The position numbers were made by a program, and so were the translations under genes. 64,000 bases of DNA from Pseudomonas rhizophila (GTDB taxonomy: Bacteria > Pseudomonadota > Gammaproteobacteria > Pseudomonadales > Pseudomonadaceae). Positions 43,067 through 51,599 of this stretch are shown piece after piece; within the stretch, counting starts at the first letter, position 1; each line of letters starts with the position of its first letter. Below the pieces are notes generated by a model. The model had not been told where the DNA came from. It saw nothing but the letters and a program-made list of their open reading frames with translations, and ran no database searches. The DNA lies in NCBI RefSeq assembly GCF_003033885.1, contig NZ_CP024081.1, positions 2,297,924 to 2,361,923 on the forward strand, written 5' to 3'.

Positions 43067-43995
43067 GGGCGTTGTTCTCCTTCGGCCAGCTGTGCAGCGA
43101 CGGATTCGGCGTCAATCGGCTCGATCCCCAGTGAGCGGGCGACCTGCTGGTTGCTCAGGACTTTGAAGCGGGCCGGATACAGGGTGCGGGGCCAGGTGGC
43201 GGCGGGGCGGTCCAGCAAATCGTCGAGAATTGCCAGCCAGTCCTCCTGGTCGCTGTAGGTGCTGGCCAGGCTGCCGGCCTTGACGAAAGCGGCGTTGGGC
43301 CCGATCAGCGCACGTTGCCGGGCGTAGCTGCTGAGCAACAGATTCTTTACCGTCTTGGGGTTGTACAGATCGGGGTCGTCGAGCCCCAGCAGCACATCGC
43401 TGCGGCCCAACAGCTTTTGCAGAGGGCGACTGTCACTGGTGTCGTCCCAGCGTTCACTCACGATCTCCAGCCCCAACGGCGTCGCTGCCTGGCGGATTTC
43501 CTTGAGCAGGAACTCGCTGTGCCCGTCGAACAGCACGCCGACCCTGCGCATTTGCGGAAGGATCGCGCTAATCAGGCGCAATTGCCGCGTCAGCGGCGGA
43601 TCGCTCCACAACAAGCTCAGGTGATCGGGTGTTGTCTCGCCCAGGCGATCCCTGGCTTGTTGGCGGCTGATTCGCAGTACCAGGGTGGCGGGCCCGTGGG
43701 TTTCCTGCAGGCGCCAGTCAAGGCTGGGCAGGTCAAGCAAGATCAGGCGGACATTGCGGGGCAGTTTGCCGGGCGCCGGCAGGCTGGCCAGCGGAGTAAA
43801 CCTGACGTTATCCTCGGGGCGCAGGGCCTTCAGGGCCTGGGTGAATGACTGAGCGCCAGGGCTGTTATGGGCACCGGTCAATAGAATGTCGGCGGCGCGG
43901 GCCTCGATCGTTGCCAGCCAGCCTGCAAACACCAGGCACAGCGCCAGCGGCAGGCGGCCACGAAAGGGCGTCTTGCGCGATTGACCCCGGAACAT
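43063..43995 (-). CDS. ABC-type substrate-binding protein (TrpX-like)
   Basis: Predicted periplasmic protein of 310 residues with a signal peptide (about 14-34, ending EARAAD). The two-lobed binding fold is suggested by ILPQMRRVGVLFDGHSEFLLKEI and DVLLGLDDPDLYNPKTVKNLL, segments typical of the TrpX/ABC_sub_bind group. No permease or ATPase gene is near, so it may act as the sensing subunit for the hybrid kinase it is coupled to by an ATGA overlap. It begins directly after the TonB receptor stop. Ligand unknown. Confidence 0.85.
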   Translation of the reverse strand: MFRGQSRKTPFRGRLPLALCLVFAGWLATIEARAADILLTGAHNSPGAQSFTQALKALRPEDNVRFTPLASLPAPGKLPRNVRLILLDLPSLDWRLQETHGPATLVLRISRQQARDRLGETTPDHLSLLWSDPPLTRQLRLISAILPQMRRVGVLFDGHSEFLLKEIRQAATPLGLEIVSERWDDTSDSRPLQKLLGRSDVLLGLDDPDLYNPKTVKNLLLSSYARQRALIGPNAAFVKAGSLASTYSDQEDWLAILDDLLDRPAATWPRTLYPARFKVLSNQQVARSLGIEPIDAESVAAQLAEGEQRP

Positions 43996-46182
43996 CTAGA
44001 ACGACAACTCCGCAGTGAAATACAGGACGTGACGGGAGTCGTAGTGGTTGTCGACAAACGTAGTGGGCTGGTTGTCGAGACGCTGCTGCAGGATGCCCGC
44101 CAGTTCCAGGTTGGCCTTGCCCAAAGAAATGCGTTTGGCCAGGCGGGTGTCGACTCGTTCAAAGCGATAGCCGTTAAGGTCGTCGGCGCCATAATAGAAC
44201 ACCGCACTGTTCCAGCCTCGGCCCCAGTCCCGCAGCCAGCCGGCCGAACCGCTATTGCGGGCGGTCGGCTGTTCGTCGAGAGCATTGCTGGCCAGCGCAT
44301 CGACGTAGGCATAGGTCAGGCGCAGGCGGTCGGCGCTGGTGATGCGCCAGTCGAACTGGGTTTCGGCCCCGGAAAACTGTGATTCATTGGTGTTGCTGGC
44401 AATGTACTGATTGTTGCGCAGGGGTTCGCTGATCATGCCGGTGATTTCGTCATGGAACAGCTTCACATCGACGCTCAGCCCCAGGTTCATGAAATAACCG
44501 TTGTAGCCCAGTTCCCGGGAGCGCATGTGCTCCTGGTCCAGGTTTCCCGGCCCTCGGGTCTGGACAAAATAACGGGCACTGCTCTGGCCGAAGGCGGTGG
44601 GCTTGAGGTTGGTGACCTGATAACTCCAATTGACATTGTTCTCGAACATGTCCGGCGAGCGCACCGCCTCGGAGTACACCGCCCGCAGGCCATGGCGTGG
44701 CGTGATCAGGTAGTTGACCGCCACCCGCGGCGTCAGCGAACTGCCGGTCAGGTGGGTGTCTTCGAACATTGCACCGCCCTGTACCAGCCAATGCTCGCTG
44801 GCCCGCCACTCCAGTTGGCCGAACAGGCGCCAGGTGGTGTCGTCCAGCGTGCCGTTGAAGTACGTCTCGGAGTCGGCCCGGTCGTAGCGATAGTTTGCCC
44901 CGGTGACCAGTCGCAGGCTGTCGGACAGGCTCAGGGTGTCCTGGATTTCCAGGTCGTAGCGCGACTCACGGGCGCTCTGGTCGATATCGCCGCACAGGGT
45001 TTGCGAGGCACCATTGCGCCATTGATCGAGCACCTGATTGGCCAGCGCCTGTTCCTGCGGGGTGCCGGGCGGCGCACCGGTGCCGGTGAAGCTGGGAATA
45101 TTGCGCGCCAGCTTCTCGGCGTAGTTAGGGTTGAGCAACCACAGATCGGTCAACTGCGGGCTGAAGGAGACCTCTGCATCGCAGGCGCGCCAGGTCTGCT
45201 GGCGATCCCAGTGCTGGAGCGAGCCTTGCACATAAAGGCTGTGGTTGGGGTTCAGGTCCAGGTTCCAGCGCAGCGAACCGGCGTAGTCCTTGGCGACGAC
45301 ATCGGAGTTATCCCCGGCGGCCGTAATCCCGGCGAACACTGGACGGTAGGTATAAGGCCGCTGATTGGTCCCGTCCTTGGCGTTCAGTTGCCAGTCGATG
45401 CTCTGCTGTTCGTTCAGGGTCTGGCTGACGGACAGGTTGAAACGGTTCAAGCGTCGACTGTCGCGGTAATCGGCGCCGGTGCGGTTGCTGTCAAAGCCGT
45501 CGTCTTCCTGGCCGGACAGTGACAGCCGCAGGTCACCGCCTGCCCAACCGCTGCCCTGGCTGGCGTACCAGTCGCTGATGCCACGCTGGCCCCGGGTGAT
45601 TTTCAGGCGAGTGCCGTGGCTGTCGGCCGGAGCGCGGGTGATGATATTGACCACCGCCATCAGTGCATTGGCGCCGTAGCTGACGGTGTTGGGGCCGCGG
45701 AAAACTTCGATCCGCTCGATGTCTTCCATGGCCACTGGAATATCGCTCCAGTCCACCGTGGCCAGGCCGGCGCGATACACCGAACGGCCATCGATCAGCA
45801 CCTGCATGCGCCGCGCTTCGGTGGCGTTGGTGCCGTGGTAGTTCACGGCGGCCTGGTTGCCGCTGATATTGCCGACCATCATGCCCGGCACCAGGCGCAG
45901 CAGTTCGCTGATGTCCCGGGCGCCACTGGCCTTGATCAATTCGCTGTCCAGCACGGTCATGCTGCCGGGGACCGCCGCCGGCGATTGCTTCAGGCGCGTG
46001 GCCGTCAACACCTGGGGCAGGGGCTGGCTGTCGACGAACAAGTCGTCGGCCAGCACTGGCGGGCTGATGAACAGCGCCAATACGAGTGACGAACCTGAAC
46101 GGGAAGGGCCAACGAACACGGCACAGCCTTTGATTAGGGAAAGGACGGCCGGCATGTTAACCGAGGTGAGCGACTTTTCCAT
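43996..46182 (-). CDS. TonB-dependent outer-membrane receptor
   Basis: Outer-membrane receptor of 728 residues. After the signal sequence (about 20-45) come a plug domain (TATRLKQSPAAVPGSMTVLD, MQVLIDGRSVYRAG, IERIEVFRGPNTVSYGANAL) and a 22-strand-type barrel ending in the outer-membrane signature YFTAELSF. It lacks an obvious N-terminal signalling extension. Its stop abuts the binding-protein start. The substrate is not evident. The start is uncertain: ATG 46182 is used, and ATG 46155 would also leave a signal peptide. Both lack a strong ribosome site. Confidence 0.9.
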   Translation of the reverse strand: MEKSLTSVNMPAVLSLIKGCAVFVGPSRSGSSLVLALFISPPVLADDLFVDSQPLPQVLTATRLKQSPAAVPGSMTVLDSELIKASGARDISELLRLVPGMMVGNISGNQAAVNYHGTNATEARRMQVLIDGRSVYRAGLATVDWSDIPVAMEDIERIEVFRGPNTVSYGANALMAVVNIITRAPADSHGTRLKITRGQRGISDWYASQGSGWAGGDLRLSLSGQEDDGFDSNRTGADYRDSRRLNRFNLSVSQTLNEQQSIDWQLNAKDGTNQRPYTYRPVFAGITAAGDNSDVVAKDYAGSLRWNLDLNPNHSLYVQGSLQHWDRQQTWRACDAEVSFSPQLTDLWLLNPNYAEKLARNIPSFTGTGAPPGTPQEQALANQVLDQWRNGASQTLCGDIDQSARESRYDLEIQDTLSLSDSLRLVTGANYRYDRADSETYFNGTLDDTTWRLFGQLEWRASEHWLVQGGAMFEDTHLTGSSLTPRVAVNYLITPRHGLRAVYSEAVRSPDMFENNVNWSYQVTNLKPTAFGQSSARYFVQTRGPGNLDQEHMRSRELGYNGYFMNLGLSVDVKLFHDEITGMISEPLRNNQYIASNTNESQFSGAETQFDWRITSADRLRLTYAYVDALASNALDEQPTARNSGSAGWLRDWGRGWNSAVFYYGADDLNGYRFERVDTRLAKRISLGKANLELAGILQQRLDNQPTTFVDNHYDSRHVLYFTAELSF

Positions 46183-46274
46183 TCACGTTGACAGCATTTT
46201 CCTAGGAATTGATGGTCAGCTTCCTACAACTGCTGGTAATTGTAGTCGGGGCTGGTCGCGGTGTGGCCGCTCCG

Positions 46275-46280
46275 TATAAT
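46275..46280 (+). promoter_or_regulatory. -10 hexamer before gpsA
   Basis: Consensus TATAAT about 40 bases upstream of the gpsA start. No good -35 is visible. Confidence 0.4.
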
Positions 46281-46319
46281 GCCGGGCATTGCCACTTGGT
46301 ATGGATGAACGGATTGCAT

Positions 46320-47345
46320 ATGACTGAACAGCGCCCGATTGCGGTCCTGGGGGGCGGGAGTTTCGGTACCGCCGTGGCCAATCTGCTGGCCGAGAACGGC
46401 CACCCGGTGCGCCAATGGATGCGTGACCCGGAGCAGGCCGAGGCCATCCGGATCAATCGCGAGAACCCGCGTTACCTCAAGGGCATCAAGATCCGCCCTG
46501 AAGTTGAACCGGTGACTGATTTGCAGGCCACTTTGCAGGACTGTGACCTGTTTTTCGTCGCCTTGCCGTCCAGCGCCCTGCGTTCGGTCCTGGCACCCCA
46601 TGCCGAATGCTTGAGCGGCAAATTGCTGGTGAGCCTGACCAAGGGGATCGAAGCCCAGACCTTCAAGCTGATGAGCGAAATTCTCGAAGAAATCGCCCCA
46701 AAGGCTCGAATCGGCGTGATTTCCGGGCCGAATCTGGCGCGCGAGATCGCCGAGCATGCGCTGACCGCCACCGTGGTCGCCAGTGAAGACGAGGAGCTGT
46801 GCCAGCGGGTTCAGGCCGTGCTGCACGGGCGCACCTTCAGGGTCTACGCCAGTGCCGACCGTTTCGGTGTAGAACTGGGTGGGGCGCTGAAGAACGTCTA
46901 TGCAATCATCGCCGGCATGGCGGTGGCGTTGGGCATGGGAGAGAACACCAAGAGCATGCTGATCACCCGGGCACTGGCGGAAATGACCCGTTTTGCCGTC
47001 AGCCAGGGCGCCAACCCGATGACCTTCCTGGGGTTGGCCGGGGTCGGCGATTTGATTGTCACCTGTTCCTCGCCCAAGAGCCGCAACTACCAGGTCGGCT
47101 TCGCGCTCGGTCAGGGGTTGAGCCTGGACGAGGCTGTGTCGCGCCTGGGTGAAGTGGCCGAAGGGGTGAATACGCTCAAGGTGCTCAAGGCCAAGTCTCA
47201 GGAGTCCGGGGTCTACATGCCATTGGTCGCGGGGTTGCATGCGATTCTGTTCGAAGGGCGCACGCTGGAGCAGGTGATCGAACTGTTGATGCGTGGCGAG
47301 CCCAAGACCGACGTCGATTTTATTTCCACCAGTGGCTTCAACTGA
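46320..47345 (+). CDS. gpsA: Glycerol-3-phosphate dehydrogenase [NAD(P)+]
   Basis: Enzyme reducing dihydroxyacetone phosphate to sn-glycerol-3-phosphate, the backbone for phospholipids, 341 residues. The Rossmann motif [21 protein letters not shown] (about 7-27) and the catalytic segment [19 protein letters not shown] with its Lys, followed by [14 protein letters not shown], are typical of GpsA. The ATG at 46320 gives the family start; an earlier in-frame start is rejected. It leads a small operon with a DUF4389 gene and sixA. Confidence 0.96.
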   Translation: MTEQRPIAVLGGGSFGTAVANLLAENGHPVRQWMRDPEQAEAIRINRENPRYLKGIKIRPEVEPVTDLQATLQDCDLFFVALPSSALRSVLAPHAECLSGKLLVSLTKGIEAQTFKLMSEILEEIAPKARIGVISGPNLAREIAEHALTATVVASEDEELCQRVQAVLHGRTFRVYASADRFGVELGGALKNVYAIIAGMAVALGMGENTKSMLITRALAEMTRFAVSQGANPMTFLGLAGVGDLIVTCSSPKSRNYQVGFALGQGLSLDEAVSRLGEVAEGVNTLKVLKAKSQESGVYMPLVAGLHAILFEGRTLEQVIELLMRGEPKTDVDFISTSGFN

Positions 47346-47375
47346 GCCTCTATTGATCAGAAACGGGAGCGAACC

Positions 47376-47723
47376 ATGAGCGATCCAAAAGAGCAGGCCC
47401 GATACGAGTCCATCCTGCTGCGTGTGTTGTGGATGGTGATTTACCTGCTGGTCTGGCAGGTGGCGCAGTTCATCCTGGGCGCGGTGGTATTGGTGCAACT
47501 GATCTACCGGCTGATCTATGGCGCGCCCAGTGCCAGCCTGATGAACTTTGGTGACAGCCTGAGCCAGTTCCTGGCGCAGATCGGCCGTTTCGGCACCTTC
47601 CACAGCGACCAGAAACCCTGGCCATTCGCTGACTGGCCCACCCCGCGCACGCCGGAAGGTGAAGCGCCTCACGTGGTGGCGCCGGCTCCGCATCCGGTCC
47701 GGGACGAGGAGCCCAAGCTATGA
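47376..47723 (+). CDS. DUF4389 membrane protein
   Basis: Small inner-membrane protein of 115 residues. One long hydrophobic stretch (about 14-48, ILLRVLWMVIYLLVWQVAQFILG then QLIYRLIYGAPS) suggests one or two membrane helices, followed by a Pro-rich soluble tail (WPTPRTPEGEAPHVVAPAPH). The pattern matches DUF4389. Function unknown. It lies 30 bases after gpsA and overlaps the sixA start (ATGA), so the three genes are coupled. Confidence 0.85.
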   Translation: MSDPKEQARYESILLRVLWMVIYLLVWQVAQFILGAVVLVQLIYRLIYGAPSASLMNFGDSLSQFLAQIGRFGTFHSDQKPWPFADWPTPRTPEGEAPHVVAPAPHPVRDEEPKL

Positions 47724-48172
47724 AATTGTGGGTATTGCGTCATGGGGAAGCCGAGCCATATGGTGCCCGTCCCGACCCTGAGCGGGCGCTGACCGCTCAC
47801 GGTCGCGAAGAAGCACTGCGCAGTGCCGCCGCGCTGATCGGCCAGCCGCTGAGCGCCATTTATGCCAGCCCGTACCTGCGCGCCCAACAGACCGCCCAAC
47901 TGGTGCGCGAAGCCTTGGGCTTCGCGCCTGAGTTGATCACTGTTGATTGGCTCACGCCGGAAACCCGCCCGCAAAAAGTCCTGGAACAGCTGGTTGATCA
48001 GGGCGACGTGCTGCTGGTCAGCCATAACCCGCTGGTGGGCAGCCTGCTGGGCTTTCTGCAACACGGTCACCTGCAACAACCCGAACAGGTTAAAACGGCT
48101 GGCCTGGCCGAGCTGGAGGGTGACCTGCCGCTGGCCGGGGCGATGCAGCTCAAGGGCATTCAGCATCCCTGA
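47720..48172 (+). CDS. sixA: Phosphohistidine phosphatase SixA
   Basis: Histidine-phosphatase-superfamily protein of 150 residues. The catalytic RHG motif is in MKLWVLRHGEAEP (His8) and the second His in LLVSHNPLVGSLLGF; both are present. SixA removes phosphate from phospho-His residues, such as in Hpt proteins or the nitrogen-related PTS. Length fits SixA rather than larger phosphoglycerate-mutase-like enzymes. It is coupled to the DUF4389 gene by an ATGA overlap in the gpsA operon. Confidence 0.9.
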   Translation: MKLWVLRHGEAEPYGARPDPERALTAHGREEALRSAAALIGQPLSAIYASPYLRAQQTAQLVREALGFAPELITVDWLTPETRPQKVLEQLVDQGDVLLVSHNPLVGSLLGFLQHGHLQQPEQVKTAGLAELEGDLPLAGAMQLKGIQHP

Positions 48173-48226
48173 GAGGTCTCTGGTCGCAGGGTTGAGCACA
48201 ACAAAAAACATAAAGGAAGGACAACG

Positions 48227-48670
48227 ATGAGTCTGTGGCGCACCACCCCCAACATCGAGCAACTGAACGCCGCCGGTAAAAACACCATCAGCGAAGTGCT
48301 GGACATTCGTTTCGAATCTTTCGACGACGAGTCCCTGACCGCCAGCATGGTGGTCGATCACCGCACCCACCAGCCATTCGGCCTGTTGCATGGCGGTGCA
48401 TCGGTGGTGCTGGCTGAAACGGTCGGGTCCATGGCGGCCTATCTGTGCGTGGACACCAGCAAGTTCTATTGCGTGGGCCTGGAGATCAATGCCAACCACT
48501 TGCGCGCTGTGCGCAGCGGTCGGGTGACGGCCACGGCCCGGATGGTCCATCTGGGCCGCACCACCCAGGTCTGGGATATCCGCCTGACCAACGACGAAGG
48601 CAAAGTCAACTGCGTGTCGCGCCTGACCATGGCCGTGGTGCCGCTGGGTGAACAGCCGCCGGCGCGTTGA
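48227..48670 (+). CDS. Hotdog-fold thioesterase (YdiI/MenI-like)
   Basis: Acyl-CoA thioesterase of 147 residues. The active-site segment THQPFGLLHGGASVVLAETVGSMAA, with its catalytic Glu, and the later INANHLRAVRSGRVTATA segment match the YdiI/MenI-type hotdog enzymes, whose known substrates include 1,4-dihydroxy-2-naphthoyl-CoA and other aryl- or acyl-CoAs. Pseudomonas makes ubiquinone rather than menaquinone, so a menaquinone role is unlikely here. An AAGGAAGG site precedes the ATG. Confidence 0.88.
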   Translation: MSLWRTTPNIEQLNAAGKNTISEVLDIRFESFDDESLTASMVVDHRTHQPFGLLHGGASVVLAETVGSMAAYLCVDTSKFYCVGLEINANHLRAVRSGRVTATARMVHLGRTTQVWDIRLTNDEGKVNCVSRLTMAVVPLGEQPPAR

Positions 48671-48709
48671 CGCTCTAGCTGGACGCAATCCTGCGGTGAG
48701 GGATCTTCT

Positions 48710-48796
48710 GTGGGAGTAAGGCTTGCCCACGATGGTGTCGACGCGCAACACCTGATCCACCCCAGCGCCTGCATCGCGGGCAAGCCTTGCTCCCAC
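48710..48796. repeat. REPIN
   Basis: Inverted REP arms: GTGGGAGTAAGGCTTGCCCA at 48710 and a complementary arm ending 48796 with GCCTTGCTCCCAC. Confidence 0.85.
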
Positions 48797-48944
48797 ACGT
48801 CTCCTTCGCCACATGGGGCAGTGCTTACAGCTAGATAGCCCCATAGCCCAAGCCCGACTGTCATCATTGCTGTCAGTTACGGTCATTGCCGCGCCACCGG
48901 GATGTGCGGACAATCGGTTCCAGTTTCCCCATGGATCCACTGTC

Positions 48945-49739
48945 ATGTCGCAACAGGTGTTTTTCGCCCACGCCAATGGTTTTCCCTCGGCCACTTACGG
49001 CAAGCTGTTCGCCGCGCTGGCGCCGCAGTACGAGGTCGCGCATCTGGAATTGCACGGCCATGACCCGCGTTTTCCGGCAGACGATAACTGGCACAACCTG
49101 GTGGACGAGCTCATTCATCACCTGGAACAACAACCTGAACCGGTGTGGGGCGTCGGCCATTCCCTGGGTGGCGTTCTGCATCTGCATGCCGCATTGCGCT
49201 GTCCACAGTTATATCGTGGCGTGGTAATGCTCGATTCGCCGGTGCTGACCCGCGCCGATCAGTGGGTGATCCTGGCCGCCAAGCGCCTGGGGTTCATCGA
49301 TCGTCTGACTCCAGCGGGACGGACGTTGGGCCGGCGTGAAGAGTTCGCTGACCTGGAGTCGGCCCGGCAGTATTTTTCCGCCAAGACGCTGTTCCGCGGG
49401 TTTGACCCGGAATGCTTCGACGCCTACCTGCAACATGGCTTGCAGCAAGTCGGCGACCGCTTGCGGCTGCGCTTCGATCCGGCCACGGAGATCAGCATTT
49501 ACCGCGGCGTGCCGCACACCAGTCCCGGCCGGGCCCGTATGCTCAAAGTGCCGCTGGCGGTGGTGCGCGGTCGGCAGAGTCGCGTGGTGATGCGCCATCA
49601 CACCCGTTCGGTGGGTCGAATGCCCCATGGTGAATCCCTGAGCATGCCCGGCGGCCACATGTTTCCCCTGGAACGTCCGCAGGACACGGCCAGGTTGCTC
49701 AAGGATCTCTTTCAGCGCTGGGAAGGGCGCAGCTTATGA
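48945..49739 (+). CDS. Alpha/beta-hydrolase
   Basis: Hydrolase of 264 residues. The nucleophile elbow is GVGHSLGG (Ser in the middle), the base is His in MPGGHMFPLERP near the C-terminus; the N-terminus (MSQQVFFAHANGFPSATY) has an oxyanion-hole HANG segment. Substrate unknown. The ATG at 48945 is used because the extension to 48813 has no support. It overlaps the following hydrolase gene (ATGA), so two related enzymes are translationally coupled. Confidence 0.87.
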   Translation: MSQQVFFAHANGFPSATYGKLFAALAPQYEVAHLELHGHDPRFPADDNWHNLVDELIHHLEQQPEPVWGVGHSLGGVLHLHAALRCPQLYRGVVMLDSPVLTRADQWVILAAKRLGFIDRLTPAGRTLGRREEFADLESARQYFSAKTLFRGFDPECFDAYLQHGLQQVGDRLRLRFDPATEISIYRGVPHTSPGRARMLKVPLAVVRGRQSRVVMRHHTRSVGRMPHGESLSMPGGHMFPLERPQDTARLLKDLFQRWEGRSL

Positions 49740-50587
49740 GTGGGGTTGAAGAAGTCCGTCTGAGCCTGCCCCACATTGAACTGGCGGCCCACCTGTTCGG
49801 GCCGGAGGATGGCCGGCCGGTCATCGCCTTGCACGGTTGGCTGGACAATGCGAACAGCTTCGCCCGGCTGGCTCCACGGCTTGAGGGCCTGCGGGTCATT
49901 GCACTGGACATGGCCGGTCACGGTCACTCCGGGCATCGCCCACCCGGTGCTGGCTATGCCCTGTGGGACTATGCCCATGATGTGCTGCAAGTCGCCGAAC
50001 AACTGGGCCTGGCGCGTTTCGCCCTGCTGGGGCATTCCATGGGCGCCATCGTCTCGCTGGTGCTCGCCGGAGCCTTGCCCGACCGGGTCACGCACCTGGG
50101 GCTGATCGACGGGGTGATCCCTCCCACGGACAAAGGCGACAACGCCGCCGAGCGCATGGGCATGGCCCTGCAGGCGCAGCTGGATTTGCAACAAAAACGA
50201 AAACCGGTCTACAAAACCCTCGACCGGGCCATTGAGGCCCGCATGAAAGGCCTGGTGGCGGTCAGTCGCGAAGCCGCCGAATTGCTGGCCCAGCGCGGCC
50301 TGATGCCGGTGCCGGGAGGGTACACCTGGCGCACCGACAATCGCCTGACCTTGCCATCGCCGCTTCGCCTGACCGATGAGCAGGCCATGGCCTTCGTGGC
50401 GCGGGTCGCTTGCCCCGCGCATCTGGTGGTGGCTGCTGACGGCATGCTTGCCCGACACCCCGAGTTGCTGGAGCGTCTACCCTTCAGTCATGAACGGTTG
50501 CCCGGCGGTCATCATTTGCACCTGAACGACGAGGCTGGCGCCGCGCTTGTAGCAGACTGTTTCAATCGGTTCTTCACCGTTTCTTGA
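49736..50587 (+). CDS. Alpha/beta-hydrolase, second of pair
   Basis: Hydrolase of 283 residues. The oxyanion region reads VIALHGWLDNANSFARLAP, the nucleophile elbow LLGHSMGAIVS, and the catalytic base is probably His in LPGGHHLHLND near the end. The fold matches its partner and the pattern is common for serine hydrolases and esterases. Start ATG 49736 overlaps the previous stop. The reaction is not evident. Confidence 0.88.
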   Translation: MSGVEEVRLSLPHIELAAHLFGPEDGRPVIALHGWLDNANSFARLAPRLEGLRVIALDMAGHGHSGHRPPGAGYALWDYAHDVLQVAEQLGLARFALLGHSMGAIVSLVLAGALPDRVTHLGLIDGVIPPTDKGDNAAERMGMALQAQLDLQQKRKPVYKTLDRAIEARMKGLVAVSREAAELLAQRGLMPVPGGYTWRTDNRLTLPSPLRLTDEQAMAFVARVACPAHLVVAADGMLARHPELLERLPFSHERLPGGHHLHLNDEAGAALVADCFNRFFTVS

Positions 50588-50638
50588 CTTGCGCCTGGCA
50601 ACTGTCGAGGCTGGGCGGGTTGAAAAAGGGAGACAACC

Positions 50639-50722
50639 ATGACAGATCTCTGTTTAGCGGCCTCGCAGTGCATCGATGACACCGGCCTCACCCCAGAGAC
50701 CCAGGCCATGCCGATCCGATGA
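50639..50722 (+). CDS. Short open frame coupled to the DUF4892 gene
   Basis: Short gene of 27 codons with a strong GGGAG site seven bases before its ATG; its stop overlaps the start of the DUF4892 gene (ATGA). The product (MTDLCLAASQCIDDTGL...) has two Cys and no membrane segment. It may be a leader peptide that sets translation of the next gene, or a true small protein. No family recognised. Confidence 0.45.
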   Translation: MTDLCLAASQCIDDTGLTPETQAMPIR

Positions 50723-51537
50723 AATTATCCATTCATTCACTCGCCTTGCTTACGCTGGCCTGCTTCAGCCCGGCATCGTTTGCCGCCGATGTTCCCGGCA
50801 GCCGGGACCTGGAGCGGGTGCCCCGCATGCCCGACGCGCAAATTGTCGATTACCGGCAAACCACTGACCTGGAGCGGATTTATCCCCTGGGTTCGATCCG
50901 CAAGATCAGCGGCCAGTTGCGCTTCGATGGGCAGGTCGATGCCCGTGGCAACACCACGTCGGTGACTTACGAACTGCCGCCGGAACACTCCGCCATCCAG
51001 GCCTTTACCGCTGCCCGCGAAGCCTTGCAGAAGCAGGACGCGCAACTGTTGTTCTGGTGCCAGGCTCGTGATTGCGGCGAAAGCAGCCTGTGGGCCAACG
51101 AAGTGTTCGGCAATGCCAAGCTCTATGGTGCCGATAACGGTCAGTCTTATCTGCTGCTGCGCCTGGCGCCGCCCGCGGATAACACACTGATTGCGCTGTA
51201 TGGCATTACTCGCGGCAATCGTAAGGCTTACCTGCATGTCGAGCAGTTCGAGGCAAACGCCTCGCTGGGGAACCTGCTGCCCACATCGGCCACGCTGTTG
51301 CGCCAGCTCAAGGACACCGGCGTGCTGGACTTGCCGCGTCTGGTCGGCGAACCGGACGAAACCTGGTTGCGCCTGCTATCCCGGGCGCTGAACCTGGACA
51401 CGGGTCTTCGAGTCACTGTCGCCGGACCCCAGGCCGAGGCCTGGCGGCAAGCATTGATCGATCAGGGTGTCCGGGCGGCGCGAATGGAGGCCGCCAGGGG
51501 CGATGCGGCGGGCCTGCATCTTGAGCTGCTGCGTTAA
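50719..51537 (+). CDS. DUF4892 secreted protein
   Basis: Predicted periplasmic protein of 272 residues with a signal peptide (about 1-22, ending SFAAD). The DUF4892 pattern is visible in ERVPRMPDAQIVDYRQTTDLERIYPLGSI, then REALQKQDAQLLFWCQARDCGESSLWANEVF, with a Cys pair (CQARDC) likely to form a disulfide. Function unknown. Its start is coupled to the short open frame before it. Confidence 0.85.
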   Translation: MKLSIHSLALLTLACFSPASFAADVPGSRDLERVPRMPDAQIVDYRQTTDLERIYPLGSIRKISGQLRFDGQVDARGNTTSVTYELPPEHSAIQAFTAAREALQKQDAQLLFWCQARDCGESSLWANEVFGNAKLYGADNGQSYLLLRLAPPADNTLIALYGITRGNRKAYLHVEQFEANASLGNLLPTSATLLRQLKDTGVLDLPRLVGEPDETWLRLLSRALNLDTGLRVTVAGPQAEAWRQALIDQGVRAARMEAARGDAAGLHLELLR

Positions 51538-51599
51538 GCTGTTTCGGGTGACGTGCTTCACGCCGTCAGCCCGGCCCTGTTTTTTTTTCGAGACCTGAC

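Noticed and set aside
41414..43258. Long plus-strand open frame of over 600 codons opposite the hybrid kinase
   Set aside because: The minus strand encodes a full kinase with all motifs; the opposite frame is open because of high-GC codon bias and has a Gln/His/Ala-rich, fold-less composition.
44452..45522. Plus-strand open frame opposite the TonB receptor
   Set aside because: It is the shadow of the receptor gene; no domain-like sequence or ribosome site.
46183..46200. Four-codon leader frame in front of the TonB receptor
   Set aside because: An AGGA then ATG-CTG-TCA-ACG-TGA pattern is present, but so short a frame is easily chance and the receptor start itself is uncertain.
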